Below, piece by piece: positions 35,448-46,630 of a DNA stretch of 64,000 bases (positions within the stretch are counted from its first letter, which is position 1; each line of letters starts with the position of its first letter). The position numbers and the translations under genes were made by a program. The stretch spans positions 1 through 64,000 of the forward strand of contig QCIK01000008.1 of assembly GCA_003216715.1 (NCBI GenBank). The letters are read 5' to 3'. A model generated the notes under the pieces. That model saw only the letters and a program-made list of their open reading frames with translations, had not been told where the DNA came from and searched no databases. The DNA comes from Prochlorococcus sp. AG-402-L09 (GTDB lineage Bacteria; Cyanobacteriota; Cyanobacteriia; PCC-6307; Cyanobiaceae).

Positions 35448-36608
35448 ATGAAAGTAAATTGTTCTCAATCAGACTTAAATTCTGCTTTACAATTAGTAAG
35501 CAGAGCCGTTTCTAATCGACCGACACACCCTGTTTTAGCGAATGTTTTATTAGCAGCTGATGAGGTAACAGGTAAGCTTCGTTTAACTGGTTTTGATTTA
35601 AGTCTAGGAATACAAACTTCGATATCTGCTTCTATTGAAACTAGCGGTGCTATTACATTGCCAGCTAAATTATTTGGTGAAATCGTTTCTAAATTATCTA
35701 ATGATTCACCTTTAATTTTAACTTCTGATGAAACTACTCAACAAGTAGAGTTAACAAGTAAAAGTGGTACATATCAAGTTAGAGGGATGCTTGCAGACGA
35801 TTTTCCAGATTTACCTTTAGTAGAAACTGGTACATCACTTCAATTAAATCCATTATTATTATCTAGCGCTATTAAATCTACCTTATTTGCTAGTAGTGCA
35901 GATGATGCTAAACAATTACTGACTGGAGTTAATTTTACATTCGACGGTTATGGTATTGAATCTGCTGCTACAGATGGTCATAGACTAGCTATTTTAAATT
36001 TAAATAACATTTTATCTCAATCAAAAGAAATTGATAGCTCCATTGATTTTGATAAATTTTCTATTACATTGCCCTCGAAATCTTTAAGAGAAGTAGATAA
36101 ATTTTTAAGTTCTTGCGATTCTAGTCAACCAATTAATTTCTTTATTGATCAAGGTCAAGTAGTTTTTATATCAGTTGATGAAATTATAACTATTAGAGCA
36201 TTAGAAGGGTCTTACCCAAATTATTCACAATTGTTACCAGAAACATTTTCAAATGTATTAGAATTTAATAGAAAAGATTTTTTAGCTTCTTTAGAAAGAA
36301 TAGCAGTTTTAGCTGATCAACAAAATAATGTTATTAAGATAATTACAGATAGTTCTTCAAATTTAATTAAAATAACTACTGATGCTCAAGATATAGGAAC
36401 TGGTTCCGAGTCTTTGCCAGTTTCTTTTAAGGGTGAATCATTTCAGATAGCATTTAATGTCAGGTATTTATTAGATGGATTAAAAGTTATAGATTCAAAT
36501 CTTATTAAATTAAGTTGTAATGCGCCAACAACACCTGCAGTTTTTTCTCCTGTTAATAGTGAAGTTAATTTTACTTATTTAGTTATGCCAATACAAATAA
36601 GAAACTAA
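35448..36608 (+). CDS. dnaN: DNA polymerase III beta subunit (sliding clamp)
   Basis: Ring-shaped processivity clamp for the replicative polymerase. 386 residues with three repeated clamp domains. Signatures are MKVNCSQSDLNSALQLVSRA, the first-domain GKLRLTGFDLSLGIQTS, the second-domain AATDGHRLAILNLN, where the conserved TDGHRLA is diagnostic, and the C-terminal end YLVMPIQIRN replacing the usual LVMPMRL. Starts at ATG. It is the first gene to the right of the origin and, in published Prochlorococcus genomes, conventionally gene number one. The PRC-barrel gene starts two bases after its stop. Confidence 0.98.
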   Translation: MKVNCSQSDLNSALQLVSRAVSNRPTHPVLANVLLAADEVTGKLRLTGFDLSLGIQTSISASIETSGAITLPAKLFGEIVSKLSNDSPLILTSDETTQQVELTSKSGTYQVRGMLADDFPDLPLVETGTSLQLNPLLLSSAIKSTLFASSADDAKQLLTGVNFTFDGYGIESAATDGHRLAILNLNNILSQSKEIDSSIDFDKFSITLPSKSLREVDKFLSSCDSSQPINFFIDQGQVVFISVDEIITIRALEGSYPNYSQLLPETFSNVLEFNRKDFLASLERIAVLADQQNNVIKIITDSSSNLIKITTDAQDIGTGSESLPVSFKGESFQIAFNVRYLLDGLKVIDSNLIKLSCNAPTTPAVFSPVNSEVNFTYLVMPIQIRN

Positions 36609-36610
36609 TT

Positions 36611-37393
36611 TTGTCTATTCCAACCAAATTATTATTAAGTAATTTACTAAAGCATAATGTTCGCTGTGAGAATGGAATTGATCATGGACCAGGAGTTTCT
36701 CCATGGATGCACCCTCCTGTAGATAGAATCTTAGGATGGGTAAGTCGTCCTTCTACTTTGAGATTACAAAGAGAGGTATGGAGATTGGATCAAATAAAAG
36801 GTATTAATGAAAAAGAAGTATATGTAAAAGGAGTGCCTTCTCATTCGGATGAGCAAACTTTAGAACGTCTTCCTACTTTAATTAATGCAAATATTTTTAA
36901 TCGGAATGGACAAAAATTGGGTTTAATAGCTGATTTTGTTTTTGATCTTAAAGATGGAAAGATTCAATATTATTTAGTTAGTCGATCAAATCCATTAATA
37001 CCAGGAACAAGTCGATGGCGTTTAAATTTATCTCAAATCAATGATAGACAACCTGGTTCTATTTCTTGTGATATTAATACATTTGAAGATTTAGTTATAC
37101 AAAAAGCAAGTTTAAGAGAAGAATTTCTTAATAAGAGTAGAAAATGGAAAACACAATTCCAGGGTTTTACTGATGGAGCTTCTGATAGACTTGAAGGATG
37201 GATAGATGATCAAATTAGTGAAAATCAGTTCGAATCACACGATGATTTTAATGAATATGAAAACAAACCTGATTTAGGAGATGAGTGGATAGATAATCTT
37301 GATATAGATAATTATGAAGGATTTAATACAATGAATACAAGAAAGAAAAAAACAACTTTAAAGAATGAAAGTGATCTTGATCCTTGGATTTAA
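36611..37393 (+). CDS. PRC-barrel domain protein, cyanobacterial conserved
   Basis: 260 residues. A cyanobacteria-type N-terminus (GPGVSPWMHPPVDRILGWVS, then PSTLRLQREVWRLDQIKGI) precedes a PRC-barrel segment (NIFNRNGQKLGLIADFVFDL with KIQYYLVSRSNP, about residues 96-130). The C-terminal third is acidic and Asn/Asp-rich (EYENKPDLGDEWIDNLDIDN) and probably disordered. PRC barrels are found in RimM (ribosome maturation) and in photosynthetic reaction-centre H subunits; the role here is unknown. TTG start at 36611, two bases after the dnaN stop, and purL begins three bases after its own stop, so dnaN, this gene and purL are likely one transcript. Confidence 0.82.
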   Translation: MSIPTKLLLSNLLKHNVRCENGIDHGPGVSPWMHPPVDRILGWVSRPSTLRLQREVWRLDQIKGINEKEVYVKGVPSHSDEQTLERLPTLINANIFNRNGQKLGLIADFVFDLKDGKIQYYLVSRSNPLIPGTSRWRLNLSQINDRQPGSISCDINTFEDLVIQKASLREEFLNKSRKWKTQFQGFTDGASDRLEGWIDDQISENQFESHDDFNEYENKPDLGDEWIDNLDIDNYEGFNTMNTRKKKTTLKNESDLDPWI

Positions 37394-37396
37394 TTA

Positions 37397-39808
37397 ATGA
37401 AATTTTTTACCAAGTATAAAAACTTTGATGAATTAATTAATTCATCTGATTTCTTTGTTCAATATGATGTAATTTCTGCTCTAAAGCAAGAAGGTTTAAA
37501 AAAAACTGATTATGTAGAAATATGCAGAAGATTAAATCGCCCACCAAATAGGAACGAATTAGGAATGTTTGGTGTGATGTGGTCTGAGCATTGTTGTTAT
37601 AGAAATTCTCGCCCATTACTTAAAAAATTCCCTACTACAGGTTCTCGCATTCTTGTTGGTCCTGGAGAAAATGCAGGAGTCATTGATATAGGTTTAGGTC
37701 AAAAATTAGTTTTTAAAATTGAGAGTCATAATCATCCATCAGCGGTTGAGCCCTTTCAAGGTGCGGCAACTGGTGTTGGTGGAATTTTGAGAGATATTTT
37801 TACGATGGGAGCTAGGCCAATAGCTTTATTAAATGCTTTAAGATTTGGACCTTTAGAAGATGAAAAGAATATCAGTTTGCTGGAGGGTGTGGTTGCAGGG
37901 ATTTCTCATTATGGGAATTGTGTAGGGGTTCCTACTGTTGGAGGAGAAGTTGGATTTGATAGTAGTTATTCAGGTAACCCTTTAGTTAATGCAATGGCTT
38001 TAGGTTTGATGGAAACAGAAGAAATAGTTTGCTCTGGAGCCAGTGGTATAGATTTTCCAGTTTTATACGTAGGAAATACTACTGGGAGAGATGGAATGGG
38101 AGGAGCTAGTTTTGCTAGCTCTGAACTTTCAAAAACCTCAATAGATGATCGTCCTGCTGTTCAGGTAGGTGATCCTTTTCTAGAAAAAGGATTAATAGAG
38201 GCTTGTTTAGAGGCATTTAAGACAGGGCATGTAATTGCTGCACAGGATATGGGAGCTGCAGGACTAACTTGTAGTTGTTCTGAAATGGCTTCAAAAGGTG
38301 AGGTTGGAATTGAATTGAACCTTGACCTTGTTCCAGCGAGAGAAAAGGGAATGACTGCTTATGAGTATTTGTTATCTGAATCACAAGAGAGAATGTTATT
38401 TGTTGTAAAACCTGGTTCTGAAAAAGAATTGAGTGATTTATTTATGAAATGGGGATTATATGTTCAAGTTGTTGGAAAGGTTTTAAAAGAAAAAGTTGTA
38501 AGAGTTTTACATAAAGGAGAAGTAGTAGCAGACTTACCAGCATCTTCACTTGCTGATGATACACCGATAGAGGAGCATTTATTAATCAATTCATTGCCAG
38601 AATATTTAAAAGAACATTGGAAATGGACAGAAGATTTATTACCTAAAAGTTTAAACAATGGAATTATTAATTTAAAAAATAATTTATTTATTAGCTGGAA
38701 TAATGTTTTACTAAACTTATTAAGTACTCCTTCAATAGCGTCAAAAAACTGGATATATAATCAATATGATTATCAAGTGCAATCTAATACTGTTGTTTTT
38801 CCAGGAGAAGCTGACGCTGCTGTTATTAGAATTCGTCCGCAAAATGAATTTCAATGTCAATCAAATCAAGATAGAGGAATAGCATCTGTGGTGGATTGTA
38901 ATGATAGATGGGTTTATTTAGATCCTCTACGTGGAAGTATGGCCGCTGTTGCAGAAGCAGCTAGAAACTTAAGTTGTGTTGGAGCTGAACCTATAGCTAT
39001 TACTAATAATTTAAATTTTTCTTCTCCTGAAAAAAAAGTAGGTTTTTGGCAATTATCAATGTCATGCGAAGGGATAAGTAATGCTTGTAGAGTATTAAAT
39101 ACACCCGTTACAGGAGGAAACGTATCTTTATATAATGATACGAAATTATCAAATAATACTGTTATACCAATTCATCCAACACCTGTAATTGGTATGGTTG
39201 GATTAATAGAAAATATAAACAATATTTGTAAAAAATCTTGGCTTAATTCTGATGATCAAATATGGATGATAGGTTTACCCTTGGAAATCAAAAATAATAA
39301 AGATAATAGAATTTCATTAGCTGCCTCGTCTTATTTAGAGTATATACATGGTTTAAAAACAGGAAGACCGCCAGAAATTGATTTATTGTTAGAAAAAGAA
39401 GTTCAGTCATTTTTAAGAAAAATAATTGAAAAACGCATTGTTAATTCAGCTCATGATTTAGGTGACGGTGGTTTAGCAACAACAATAGCTGAGTGTTGTA
39501 TTTCTTCAGGATTAGGAGCAAATATTATTCTCCCTTCAAGTGAATCAAGATTAGATCGCCTTCTTTTTTCTGAAGGAGGTGGACGTGTTTTAATTAGTTG
39601 TTCAGAGAATCAAAGTTTAGAATTAAAAAAATATTATAAAAATTTATCTAGACAAGAATCTATTAGTTTTTCTTTATCTCATTTAGGGAATGTAAATAAT
39701 CGAAATAAACTATCTGTATATCATTCTAATAATTTATTGATAGATGTTAACATTTCAGATTTAATACATGTATATAAAAATACTATATTTAAAAAAATAT
39801 CTAAATAA
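37397..39808 (+). CDS. purL: Phosphoribosylformylglycinamidine synthase subunit PurL
   Basis: ATP-dependent step 4 of purine synthesis, FGAR to FGAM, working with PurQ and PurS. The 803 residues are the small-PurL size, without a fused glutaminase domain. Signatures: [91 protein letters not shown] and, in the second half, [19 protein letters not shown]. These fit two tandem AIRS-like halves. Starts at ATG. It is followed by purF of the same pathway on the same strand after 60 bases. Confidence 0.98.
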   Translation: MKFFTKYKNFDELINSSDFFVQYDVISALKQEGLKKTDYVEICRRLNRPPNRNELGMFGVMWSEHCCYRNSRPLLKKFPTTGSRILVGPGENAGVIDIGLGQKLVFKIESHNHPSAVEPFQGAATGVGGILRDIFTMGARPIALLNALRFGPLEDEKNISLLEGVVAGISHYGNCVGVPTVGGEVGFDSSYSGNPLVNAMALGLMETEEIVCSGASGIDFPVLYVGNTTGRDGMGGASFASSELSKTSIDDRPAVQVGDPFLEKGLIEACLEAFKTGHVIAAQDMGAAGLTCSCSEMASKGEVGIELNLDLVPAREKGMTAYEYLLSESQERMLFVVKPGSEKELSDLFMKWGLYVQVVGKVLKEKVVRVLHKGEVVADLPASSLADDTPIEEHLLINSLPEYLKEHWKWTEDLLPKSLNNGIINLKNNLFISWNNVLLNLLSTPSIASKNWIYNQYDYQVQSNTVVFPGEADAAVIRIRPQNEFQCQSNQDRGIASVVDCNDRWVYLDPLRGSMAAVAEAARNLSCVGAEPIAITNNLNFSSPEKKVGFWQLSMSCEGISNACRVLNTPVTGGNVSLYNDTKLSNNTVIPIHPTPVIGMVGLIENINNICKKSWLNSDDQIWMIGLPLEIKNNKDNRISLAASSYLEYIHGLKTGRPPEIDLLLEKEVQSFLRKIIEKRIVNSAHDLGDGGLATTIAECCISSGLGANIILPSSESRLDRLLFSEGGGRVLISCSENQSLELKKYYKNLSRQESISFSLSHLGNVNNRNKLSVYHSNNLLIDVNISDLIHVYKNTIFKKISK

Positions 39809-39868
39809 AATATCTATGATTTATAATTTTCAAATTAAAATTTGTTTATTTAACCTAGGAATATAATT

Positions 39869-41326
39869 ATGTGTGGAATCGTAGGTGTTGTTTCAACTGA
39901 CCAATGTAATCAACAAATTTACGATAGTTTGTTATTGCTTCAGCATAGAGGCCAGGATTCAACTGGTATAGCAACAATGGATGGAAGTGTTTTCCATATT
40001 AATAAATCTAAAGGTCAAGTGAGAGAAGCTTATAGAACGAGAGATATGAGGGGTTTAATTGGAAAGATCGGATTAGGACATGTTAGATATGCGACGAAAG
40101 GAGCTGCTAATAGAGAGGAAGAAGCACAACCTTTTTATGTAAATGCTCCATATGGAATTATTCTTGTTCATAATGGAAATTTAACTAATACAAGAGAGTT
40201 AGAAAAAGAACTTTTTAAAGTTGATAGAAGGCATACAAACACTTCAAGTGATACCGAAATGTTATTAAATGTTTTGGCAACGGAATTAAATACTTCAATA
40301 CAAGGAAAAGATATAAATCCAGATGATCTCTTTAATGCTATTAAAAGGCTTCATGGAAGAGTAGAGGGATCTTATGCTTCCATCGCTTTGATTGCAGGTC
40401 ATGGTCTTTTAGCTTTTAGAGATCCTTATGGAATTCGACCTTTGGTTATTGGTAAAAGGTTAAATGAAAATAATAAGTCTGAGTGGGTAATTGCTAGTGA
40501 ATCATTAGTTATTGAAAATAATGATTATAAAATTGTTAGAGATGTAGAACCTGGAGAAGCTATTTTTATTACTTCTGATGGTGAGTTTTTCTCTAAACAA
40601 TGCTCAGATAATCCTCAACTATTTCCTTGTTCGTTTGAATATGTTTATTTAGCTAGACCTGATTCAATAATGAATGGTATCTCAGTTTATGAGTCAAGAT
40701 TAAGAATGGGAGATTTATTAGCAGAAACTATAAAAAAACAAATTTCCCTTGGCGATATAGATGTAGTAATGCCAATACCTGACTCTTCAAGACCTGCTGC
40801 AATGCAAGTAGCAAGGCAGTTAGGAATTGAGTATAGGGAGGGTTTTTTTAAGAATCGTTATGTAGGTAGAACTTTTATAATGCCTGGCCAATCTTTAAGA
40901 AAACGATCTGTACGACAGAAGTTGAATGCAATGAGTACTGAATTTAAAAATAAAAATGTTTTGATAGTTGATGATTCAGTCGTCAGAGGAACAACATCTC
41001 AGCAAATAGTTCAAATGGCAAGAAGTGCAGGGGCTAATAAAGTTACTTTTACTTCTGCTGCACCTCCAATTAGATATCCACATGTTTATGGAATCAACAT
41101 GCCAAGTAGAAATGAATTGATTGCTTATAATAGAAATATAAACGAGATAGAAAATACTTTATTGATTGATAAAATGATTTATCAAGAAGTAGAAGATCTT
41201 ACAAAAGCAATTACTAATGGTTCTCAACTTAATGAATTAGATTTATCTTGTTTTACAGGAAAATATGTCACTGGAACAGTTACAGATGAATATTTACATT
41301 GGGTTGAAAAAACTTCTTTATCTTAA
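39869..41326 (+). CDS. purF: Amidophosphoribosyltransferase
   Basis: First committed step of purine synthesis: glutamine and PRPP to phosphoribosylamine. 485 residues. The N-terminal glutaminase domain starts MCGIVGVVS, where Cys2 becomes the nucleophile after removal of Met and there is no propeptide. [34 protein letters not shown]-like and [17 protein letters not shown] follow. The PRPP-binding loop is [37 protein letters not shown] and MPSRNELIA are further family marks. Starts at ATG; a GGAATATAATT stretch precedes it. Its stop codon overlaps the convergent gyrA/parC-like stop by four bases. Confidence 0.98.
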   Translation: MCGIVGVVSTDQCNQQIYDSLLLLQHRGQDSTGIATMDGSVFHINKSKGQVREAYRTRDMRGLIGKIGLGHVRYATKGAANREEEAQPFYVNAPYGIILVHNGNLTNTRELEKELFKVDRRHTNTSSDTEMLLNVLATELNTSIQGKDINPDDLFNAIKRLHGRVEGSYASIALIAGHGLLAFRDPYGIRPLVIGKRLNENNKSEWVIASESLVIENNDYKIVRDVEPGEAIFITSDGEFFSKQCSDNPQLFPCSFEYVYLARPDSIMNGISVYESRLRMGDLLAETIKKQISLGDIDVVMPIPDSSRPAAMQVARQLGIEYREGFFKNRYVGRTFIMPGQSLRKRSVRQKLNAMSTEFKNKNVLIVDDSVVRGTTSQQIVQMARSAGANKVTFTSAAPPIRYPHVYGINMPSRNELIAYNRNINEIENTLLIDKMIYQEVEDLTKAITNGSQLNELDLSCFTGKYVTGTVTDEYLHWVEKTSLS

Positions 41327-43806
41327 TTTTTTTCTGGTAAGATCATTGAATAAATAGAGTTAATTAATTCATCGTCATTTAATTTTATATTTAATCCTAT
41401 TTCTTTTTTATATAAACTATTATTAATTTGCTCTCTTTCTAGTTTTTTATATCTTTCTTTATTTGTTTTGATATAAACGTATTTGTTATTTATAAAACTA
41501 TTAATCACTCTATTTTTTATTTCTTTATTGTTCTTAAATTTTATACCCATTGTACCTAACTCTCCTTTCTTAGATAACTTGATTTCTTTGGTATTATGTT
41601 TTATAAAAGTACCTTTATTTGTTATTAAAATCAAGTCTTTAATTTGCTTTTCTTGGATATTTAATGCTTCAATTATATTTTCACTTGGAAATAATTTCAT
41701 AATACTTGTTCCTTGTGCTAATTTACCCATACAAGGTAACTCTTTTTCTATTATTTGAACTTTGATAATTCTCCCTATGTCACTTATTAAAAATAGATAA
41801 CTATTTTCCTCACAAAGGAGACAAGATTTAAGTGTAATACCCTTCTTTAATTTTAAAATTGTTGTTGATCTATTAGAAATATCACTAATTTCACTCATAG
41901 AAATTCTTTTAAATTTCCCGTCACTACTTACTAAACCTAAACTTATATCTTTTTTTTCTGGAAGTGGAATTAAATTAATTATTTTATCATTTTCTAAACC
42001 CGCTGGTAAAAAGTGCTCTAGAGGACCAGGTTTCTGTCCTGCAAATTCCCATTTAAGAAGACCTATTTTTCCAAGTTCACTAACAGCTAAAATTTTTGGT
42101 TCATTTTTAATTGGCCATATTAGTTTTGTAGGTAGAATATCTTTTCTTTCTTGGTTGTTTTCTTTTAGTTTTAATTTTTTTATTGTTATTGATGGTATTA
42201 TTTTTATTTCATTATTTGCTTGTATAATAATTTCTGAATCTTTTGATAATTCTTTTAAAGCATTTATTCTTTGCAGTTCCTTATTTGGTCTTTGATTTGC
42301 CATCCTCTCAGCAATAAGAGCATCACCACCCTCGATCAATTTTGTTTTTCTAGTACTACCAAATTTTTTCTTAAGTTCTTTTAGTTCTTTAATCATAACT
42401 TTCATTAATTTTTCTTTATTGTTAATAATCGACTCGAGGTCATCTCTTTTACTTTGAAGATCTTTTATCTCATCTTTTAACGAATTTTTTTCAAGACTTG
42501 TAATTTTTTTTAAAGGCATTCCTAGTATTCCATCTGCTTGTCTATTATTGATTTTTAAGTGATTTATTAAATTATTTTTTGCCTCAGCTGTATCCTTAGA
42601 TTTTTCAATTAAATTGATTATTTCTCGCAGATTATTTATAGCTTGGATCAGCGCTTCAACTATTTCTTGTCTCTTTTTAATATTTTTTAATATATAATTG
42701 CTTCTAAGTAAAATAGTATTTTCTCTAAATTCTAGAAAATTATCTAATAGTTTTCGTAATGTAAGTTGTACTGGTTGACCATTAACTAATGCAAGTAAAA
42801 TCGCACCAAAATTGCTTTGCAGACTAGTTTTTTGATATAAAAAATCTAGAATTTTTTTTGGATCAGAATCTCTTTTTATCTCGACAAGAATCCTCATTCC
42901 ATCTCGATCACTTTCATCTCTGATATCTGCTATCCCTGAAACTTTTCCATTGTTTACAAGCTCAGCAAGTTTTTCAATCCAACTAGCTTTGTTTAATTGA
43001 TATGGCAGTTCAGTAATAATAATTCCACTTCTTTTATGTTTACCTTTCCCTGGATTAATCTCCTCAATATGAGCTATTCCTCTCATGCTTATACTTCCTC
43101 TTCCTTTTGTGTAAGTTTCTTTTATTCCATTACTAATTAAAATTTCTCCTCCTGTTGGAAAGTCAGGTCCAGGTATAAGCTCTAATAATTTTTTTTCTTC
43201 TAAAGAAGGTTTTTTTATTATTGCTATTAACGCTTCTACTACTTCATTTAAATTATGCGGCGGAATACTTGTTGCCATTCCAACAGCAATTCCTGCACTT
43301 CCATTTAAAAGAAGGAATGGAAGCTGAGCGGGTAAAACATCTGGTTCTTGTTGAGACCCATCAAAATTTGAGGAGAAATCAACAGTTTCTTGATCTATTT
43401 CTTTTAAAATTGCATCGTTGGATATCGGAGATAATCGCGTTTCTGTGTATCTCATCGCAGCGGGAGGATCATCATCAATAGATCCGAAGTTCCCATGACC
43501 ATCAAGAATTGGGTATCTTGAGCTGAAAATTTGGACTTGTCTTACAAGTGCGTCGTAAACGGCTTGATCTCCATGTGGATGATATTTACCAAGAACATCT
43601 CCTACAACTCGGGCACATTTTCTATAAGGTCTATCGGGTGTAAGTCCTAATTCATGCATTGCAAAAAGAATTCTTCTTTGCACTGGTTTCAATCCATCTC
43701 TAGCGTCAGGCAAGGCTCTTCCAACGATTACGCTCATCGCGTACTCGAGATAAGAACGTTGCATCTCTTGATGCAACGATATTGGTTTCAGGCGTTCTTT
43801 GGCCAT
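41323..43806 (-). CDS. Type IIA topoisomerase subunit A (GyrA/ParC-like)
   Basis: DNA cutting and rejoining subunit of gyrase or topoisomerase IV. 827 residues. The N-terminal core has [58 protein letters not shown], and the catalytic tyrosine in [14 protein letters not shown] coiled-coil region follows (about 400-490). The C-terminal beta-pinwheel is Lys/Ile-rich. The gyrase-specific box QRRGGKG is not found; the best counterpart is [14 protein letters not shown], so negative-supercoiling ability is uncertain and a ParC-like role is possible. It is convergent with purF. Confidence 0.93.
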   Translation of the reverse strand: MAKERLKPISLHQEMQRSYLEYAMSVIVGRALPDARDGLKPVQRRILFAMHELGLTPDRPYRKCARVVGDVLGKYHPHGDQAVYDALVRQVQIFSSRYPILDGHGNFGSIDDDPPAAMRYTETRLSPISNDAILKEIDQETVDFSSNFDGSQQEPDVLPAQLPFLLLNGSAGIAVGMATSIPPHNLNEVVEALIAIIKKPSLEEKKLLELIPGPDFPTGGEILISNGIKETYTKGRGSISMRGIAHIEEINPGKGKHKRSGIIITELPYQLNKASWIEKLAELVNNGKVSGIADIRDESDRDGMRILVEIKRDSDPKKILDFLYQKTSLQSNFGAILLALVNGQPVQLTLRKLLDNFLEFRENTILLRSNYILKNIKKRQEIVEALIQAINNLREIINLIEKSKDTAEAKNNLINHLKINNRQADGILGMPLKKITSLEKNSLKDEIKDLQSKRDDLESIINNKEKLMKVMIKELKELKKKFGSTRKTKLIEGGDALIAERMANQRPNKELQRINALKELSKDSEIIIQANNEIKIIPSITIKKLKLKENNQERKDILPTKLIWPIKNEPKILAVSELGKIGLLKWEFAGQKPGPLEHFLPAGLENDKIINLIPLPEKKDISLGLVSSDGKFKRISMSEISDISNRSTTILKLKKGITLKSCLLCEENSYLFLISDIGRIIKVQIIEKELPCMGKLAQGTSIMKLFPSENIIEALNIQEKQIKDLILITNKGTFIKHNTKEIKLSKKGELGTMGIKFKNNKEIKNRVINSFINNKYVYIKTNKERYKKLEREQINNSLYKKEIGLNIKLNDDELINSIYSMILPEKN

Positions 43807-43889
43807 CTTTGAGTTTGTAAGAGGCCTATATTTCTTTTTTTAGGCTACTAACTAATCTGTTAAAAACCAGTTTTTTGTTAAACATTAAT

Positions 43890-44756
43890 TCATCCACTTT
43901 TTTTTATAGCTTCTCTAACTACTTTTATCATTTCTTTGTCTTTAAATAAAAGTTGTGCTGATTTTTGTAGTTTCTTTCCCCACAATTGCTTTGCTTGATA
44001 ATCTTTTGAAACATATTCAGGATTAGATTTTAAAGCATTTGTTGCTAAGTTGAATGAGTCAATAGAGTTCTTTTTTGAGGAGTATAATGCTACAGCTAAA
44101 GCTAGCATTGGTTCAGCATTATTGCTGATTTTTAGTGCTGATTTAAATTTTGAAATGGCCTCTTTAGAATTATTTAATTCATATAAAACAAGACCTTCAT
44201 TATTAATAGATTGCCAAAAATTTGAATTAATTTGTGATGATTTTTTAAATGCAATTAAGGCTAATTTATAATTATTTAACAAGATTTCAGCATTACCTAG
44301 TTGAAAATATCCTTTTTCATTATTTTTATTTAATGATAATCCCTTTATTATAGAGACTTTCGCTTTTTTTGGATCATTCAATTCTATATAGACTGAACCT
44401 TGTCTAAAATATATACTTTGATCTTTTGGCTTTAACTTTATTGCTTCGTTCAATGACGATAAGGCTTCATAGTTTCTATTTGATCTAACCTGAGCTTCGG
44501 CAAGGCTTATCCAAAGGTCTTTTTCTTTAGGATTTAATTTAACTGCTAGTTCTAACAGTTTAATTGCTTCATCATTTTGACCAAATTGTATTAGTTGTAT
44601 AGCGGTTTTACCAATCTGTATTGAGGTAGATTCTAATTCTTGTTCACTTGGTTCATTGATTATTGGAAAAAACGCATTTGATGATTTCGTTATAAGAAAA
44701 CATTCAAAAATACATAGATAAAGTAGGAATTGAAAAATTGCTGGATTTTTTTTCAT
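43890..44756 (-). CDS. Secreted tetratricopeptide repeat (TPR) protein
   Basis: 288 residues. The N-terminal hydrophobic stretch IFQFLLYLCIFECFLITKSS, ending in SNAFF, looks like a signal peptide or membrane anchor. From about residue 45 there are at least six degenerate 34-residue TPR units, for example NDEAIKLLELAVKLNPKEKD, NYEALSSLNEAIKLKPKDQS and DPKKAKVSIIKGLSLNKNNE. It is probably a periplasmic or lumen-facing protein-binding scaffold; the partner is unknown. It starts two bases after the queG stop and is therefore likely co-transcribed with it. Confidence 0.85.
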   Translation of the reverse strand: MKKNPAIFQFLLYLCIFECFLITKSSNAFFPIINEPSEQELESTSIQIGKTAIQLIQFGQNDEAIKLLELAVKLNPKEKDLWISLAEAQVRSNRNYEALSSLNEAIKLKPKDQSIYFRQGSVYIELNDPKKAKVSIIKGLSLNKNNEKGYFQLGNAEILLNNYKLALIAFKKSSQINSNFWQSINNEGLVLYELNNSKEAISKFKSALKISNNAEPMLALAVALYSSKKNSIDSFNLATNALKSNPEYVSKDYQAKQLWGKKLQKSAQLLFKDKEMIKVVREAIKKSG

Positions 44757-44758
44757 TT

Positions 44759-45703
44759 TTACGAATTATTTGATATCGAATTTATATTTCTTCGCCACAT
44801 CCATGGCTTAATTCGTTTTAGTGCTGAGCTTTTTAAATTCTCTTTCCATTTTGAATCACTCCAAGATAATGCATCTTTTTTAGTTATATTCAGTATCCAT
44901 TCAGACGGCTGTAGATCCGGTTCAGAAGTGCTAGGAATATTTTTTTGATTCCATGGACATACGTCTTGACAAATATCACACCCTGCAATCCAAGTACCCA
45001 TTTTATTAATAATATTTTTTGGTAGTTCTTTTTCTCTATTTTCTAAGGTGTGATATGCCAAACATTTATTTGAGTTTACAATAAATGGTTCTTCTATTGC
45101 TTTAGTTGGGCAGGCTTCAATACATTTTTCACATTCACCACATGTAGGTTTAGAAGGTTCATCAGCTATCAAAGCCTCAGTAGATAAAAGATGACCTAAA
45201 AACATCCAAGACCCAATTTTAGAATTAATTATATTGCTATGTTTTCCAATCCATCCAATACCAGCTTCTTCTGCCCATGCTTTATCCAAAAATGCGCTTG
45301 TATCTACACATATTTTCCATTTAGAGTTTGGTCTTTCTTTTTCTAGAAATTGGGCCACTCTTTTTAATTTTTTTTCAATTATTTTGTGATAATCTTGCCC
45401 CCACCCATATCTGGCAATGGATATTTCTTTCTTTGTTTTGTCTGTTTTGACATAGTAATTAAGTCCTACTGCAACAACACTTTGCACGCCTTCAAGCATG
45501 TTTTCTATATTCTTTCTTCTTGGACTTTTCATCCATTCCATTTTTGCCTGATGGCCAGCTTGCAGCCATCTTTCTAAAGAATCCGATCGAAGTTTGATTC
45601 TCGAAGATCCTGGAACTTTTGCTATTCCGACTGCATCAAAACCTTCTTCAAACGCTTTTTCTTTAATTTTTTTCGTTAAATTAAAAGATTTTTTTGAGTT
45701 CAC
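44759..45703 (-). CDS. queG: Epoxyqueuosine reductase QueG
   Basis: Cobalamin and iron-sulfur enzyme for the last step of queuosine synthesis in tRNA. 314 residues. Signatures: KAFEEGFDAVGIAKVPGSSR at the start, VDTSAFLDKAWAEEAGIGWI with GKHSNIINSKIGSWMFLGHL, and two 4Fe-4S cysteine clusters, C-G-E-C-E-K-C-I-E-A-C-P and C-D-I-C-Q-D-V-C-P-W-N. The enzyme requires B12 (Prochlorococcus makes pseudocobalamin). Starts at ATG. It is divergent from the DUF502 gene across 180-odd bases, with the TPR gene directly downstream. Confidence 0.95.
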   Translation of the reverse strand: MNSKKSFNLTKKIKEKAFEEGFDAVGIAKVPGSSRIKLRSDSLERWLQAGHQAKMEWMKSPRRKNIENMLEGVQSVVAVGLNYYVKTDKTKKEISIARYGWGQDYHKIIEKKLKRVAQFLEKERPNSKWKICVDTSAFLDKAWAEEAGIGWIGKHSNIINSKIGSWMFLGHLLSTEALIADEPSKPTCGECEKCIEACPTKAIEEPFIVNSNKCLAYHTLENREKELPKNIINKMGTWIAGCDICQDVCPWNQKNIPSTSEPDLQPSEWILNITKKDALSWSDSKWKENLKSSALKRIKPWMWRRNINSISNNS

Positions 45704-45887
45704 AGAGAGTTATGCATGAATAATTTTTTACCTTTAATTAGAAGGTTCTTGAGTCAATTGCGGGTTCCTTTGGGCTTCAAATGCTTTCTTTTAATGTTTT
45801 ATTTCTATTAATAGCTTAAATTATTTAATTAATGCACTTAATTTGGTTAGATTATAGATATGTAAATTATCGGACTCTCTTTATTTG

Positions 45888-46610
45888 GTGCAGTCCTCTC
45901 CCAAGGAAGACCTGACTCTTGGCTCAAGGCTTCAGCAGGATCTTAAAAATGACCTCATAGCTGGTCTGTTGGTGGTTATTCCCTTAGCTACCACTATTTG
46001 GTTGTCTACTATTGTCAGTCGCTTTGTTCTGGCAATCTTAACTTCAATACCAAAACAATTAAATCCCTTTATTACTCTTAATCCTTTATTGCAAGATTTA
46101 ATTAATCTTGCGTTGGGTTTAACGGTTCCTTTGCTAGGAATTTTATTGATAGGTCTTATGGCTAGGAATTTTGTAGGGAGATGGTTGCTTGAGTTTGGAG
46201 AAGGAACTCTTTCACGGATACCTCTTGCAGGGTCAGTGTATAAGACCCTTAAACAACTTCTAGAAACTTTTCTGAGAGATAACTCAACGAGATTTCGCCG
46301 AGTTGTGTTAGTTGAATATCCTCGTGAAGGCTTGTTTAGTGTTGGTTTTGTGACTGGTATTGTTGGACCCTCGCTTCAAACTGAACCAGACCAACCTTTG
46401 TTAAGTGTTTTTATACCCACAGCACCAAACCCTACAACTGGTTGGTACACCTTAGTTCCAGAAGGATCTGTTAAAGATTTAGATATATCTGTTGAAGATG
46501 CCTTTAGAACAATTATCTCTGCCGGAATTGTAAATCCTGACGATAGAAATAACTCTACAAATACTTCTTTTTCTAGTTTATTCTCTCAGCTAAGAGCGTC
46601 ATCATCATAA
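45888..46610 (+). CDS. DUF502 family membrane protein
   Basis: About 240 residues. Two membrane helices early (LIAGLLVVIPLATTIWLSTI, about 22-45, and LALGLTVPLLGILLIGLMAR, about 75-95) are followed by a soluble domain with GRWLLEFGEGTLSRIPLAGS, VYKTLKQLLETFLRDNSTRF and VEYPREGLFSVGFVTG. These are the standard marks of DUF502, found in cyanobacteria and chloroplasts (related to the plant COV/LCV family). Function in bacteria is unknown. GTG at 45888 is preferred over the TTG three bases upstream. nusB follows after 20 bases. Confidence 0.88.
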   Translation: MQSSPKEDLTLGSRLQQDLKNDLIAGLLVVIPLATTIWLSTIVSRFVLAILTSIPKQLNPFITLNPLLQDLINLALGLTVPLLGILLIGLMARNFVGRWLLEFGEGTLSRIPLAGSVYKTLKQLLETFLRDNSTRFRRVVLVEYPREGLFSVGFVTGIVGPSLQTEPDQPLLSVFIPTAPNPTTGWYTLVPEGSVKDLDISVEDAFRTIISAGIVNPDDRNNSTNTSFSSLFSQLRASSS

Positions 46611-46630
46611 AGTATTTTTGACTTATAATT

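Noticed and set aside
45704-45884. Possible tRNA in the queG/DUF502 gap
   Set aside because: No cloverleaf, T-loop (GTTCGA) or acceptor pairing could be made; only AT-rich divergent promoter sequence is seen.
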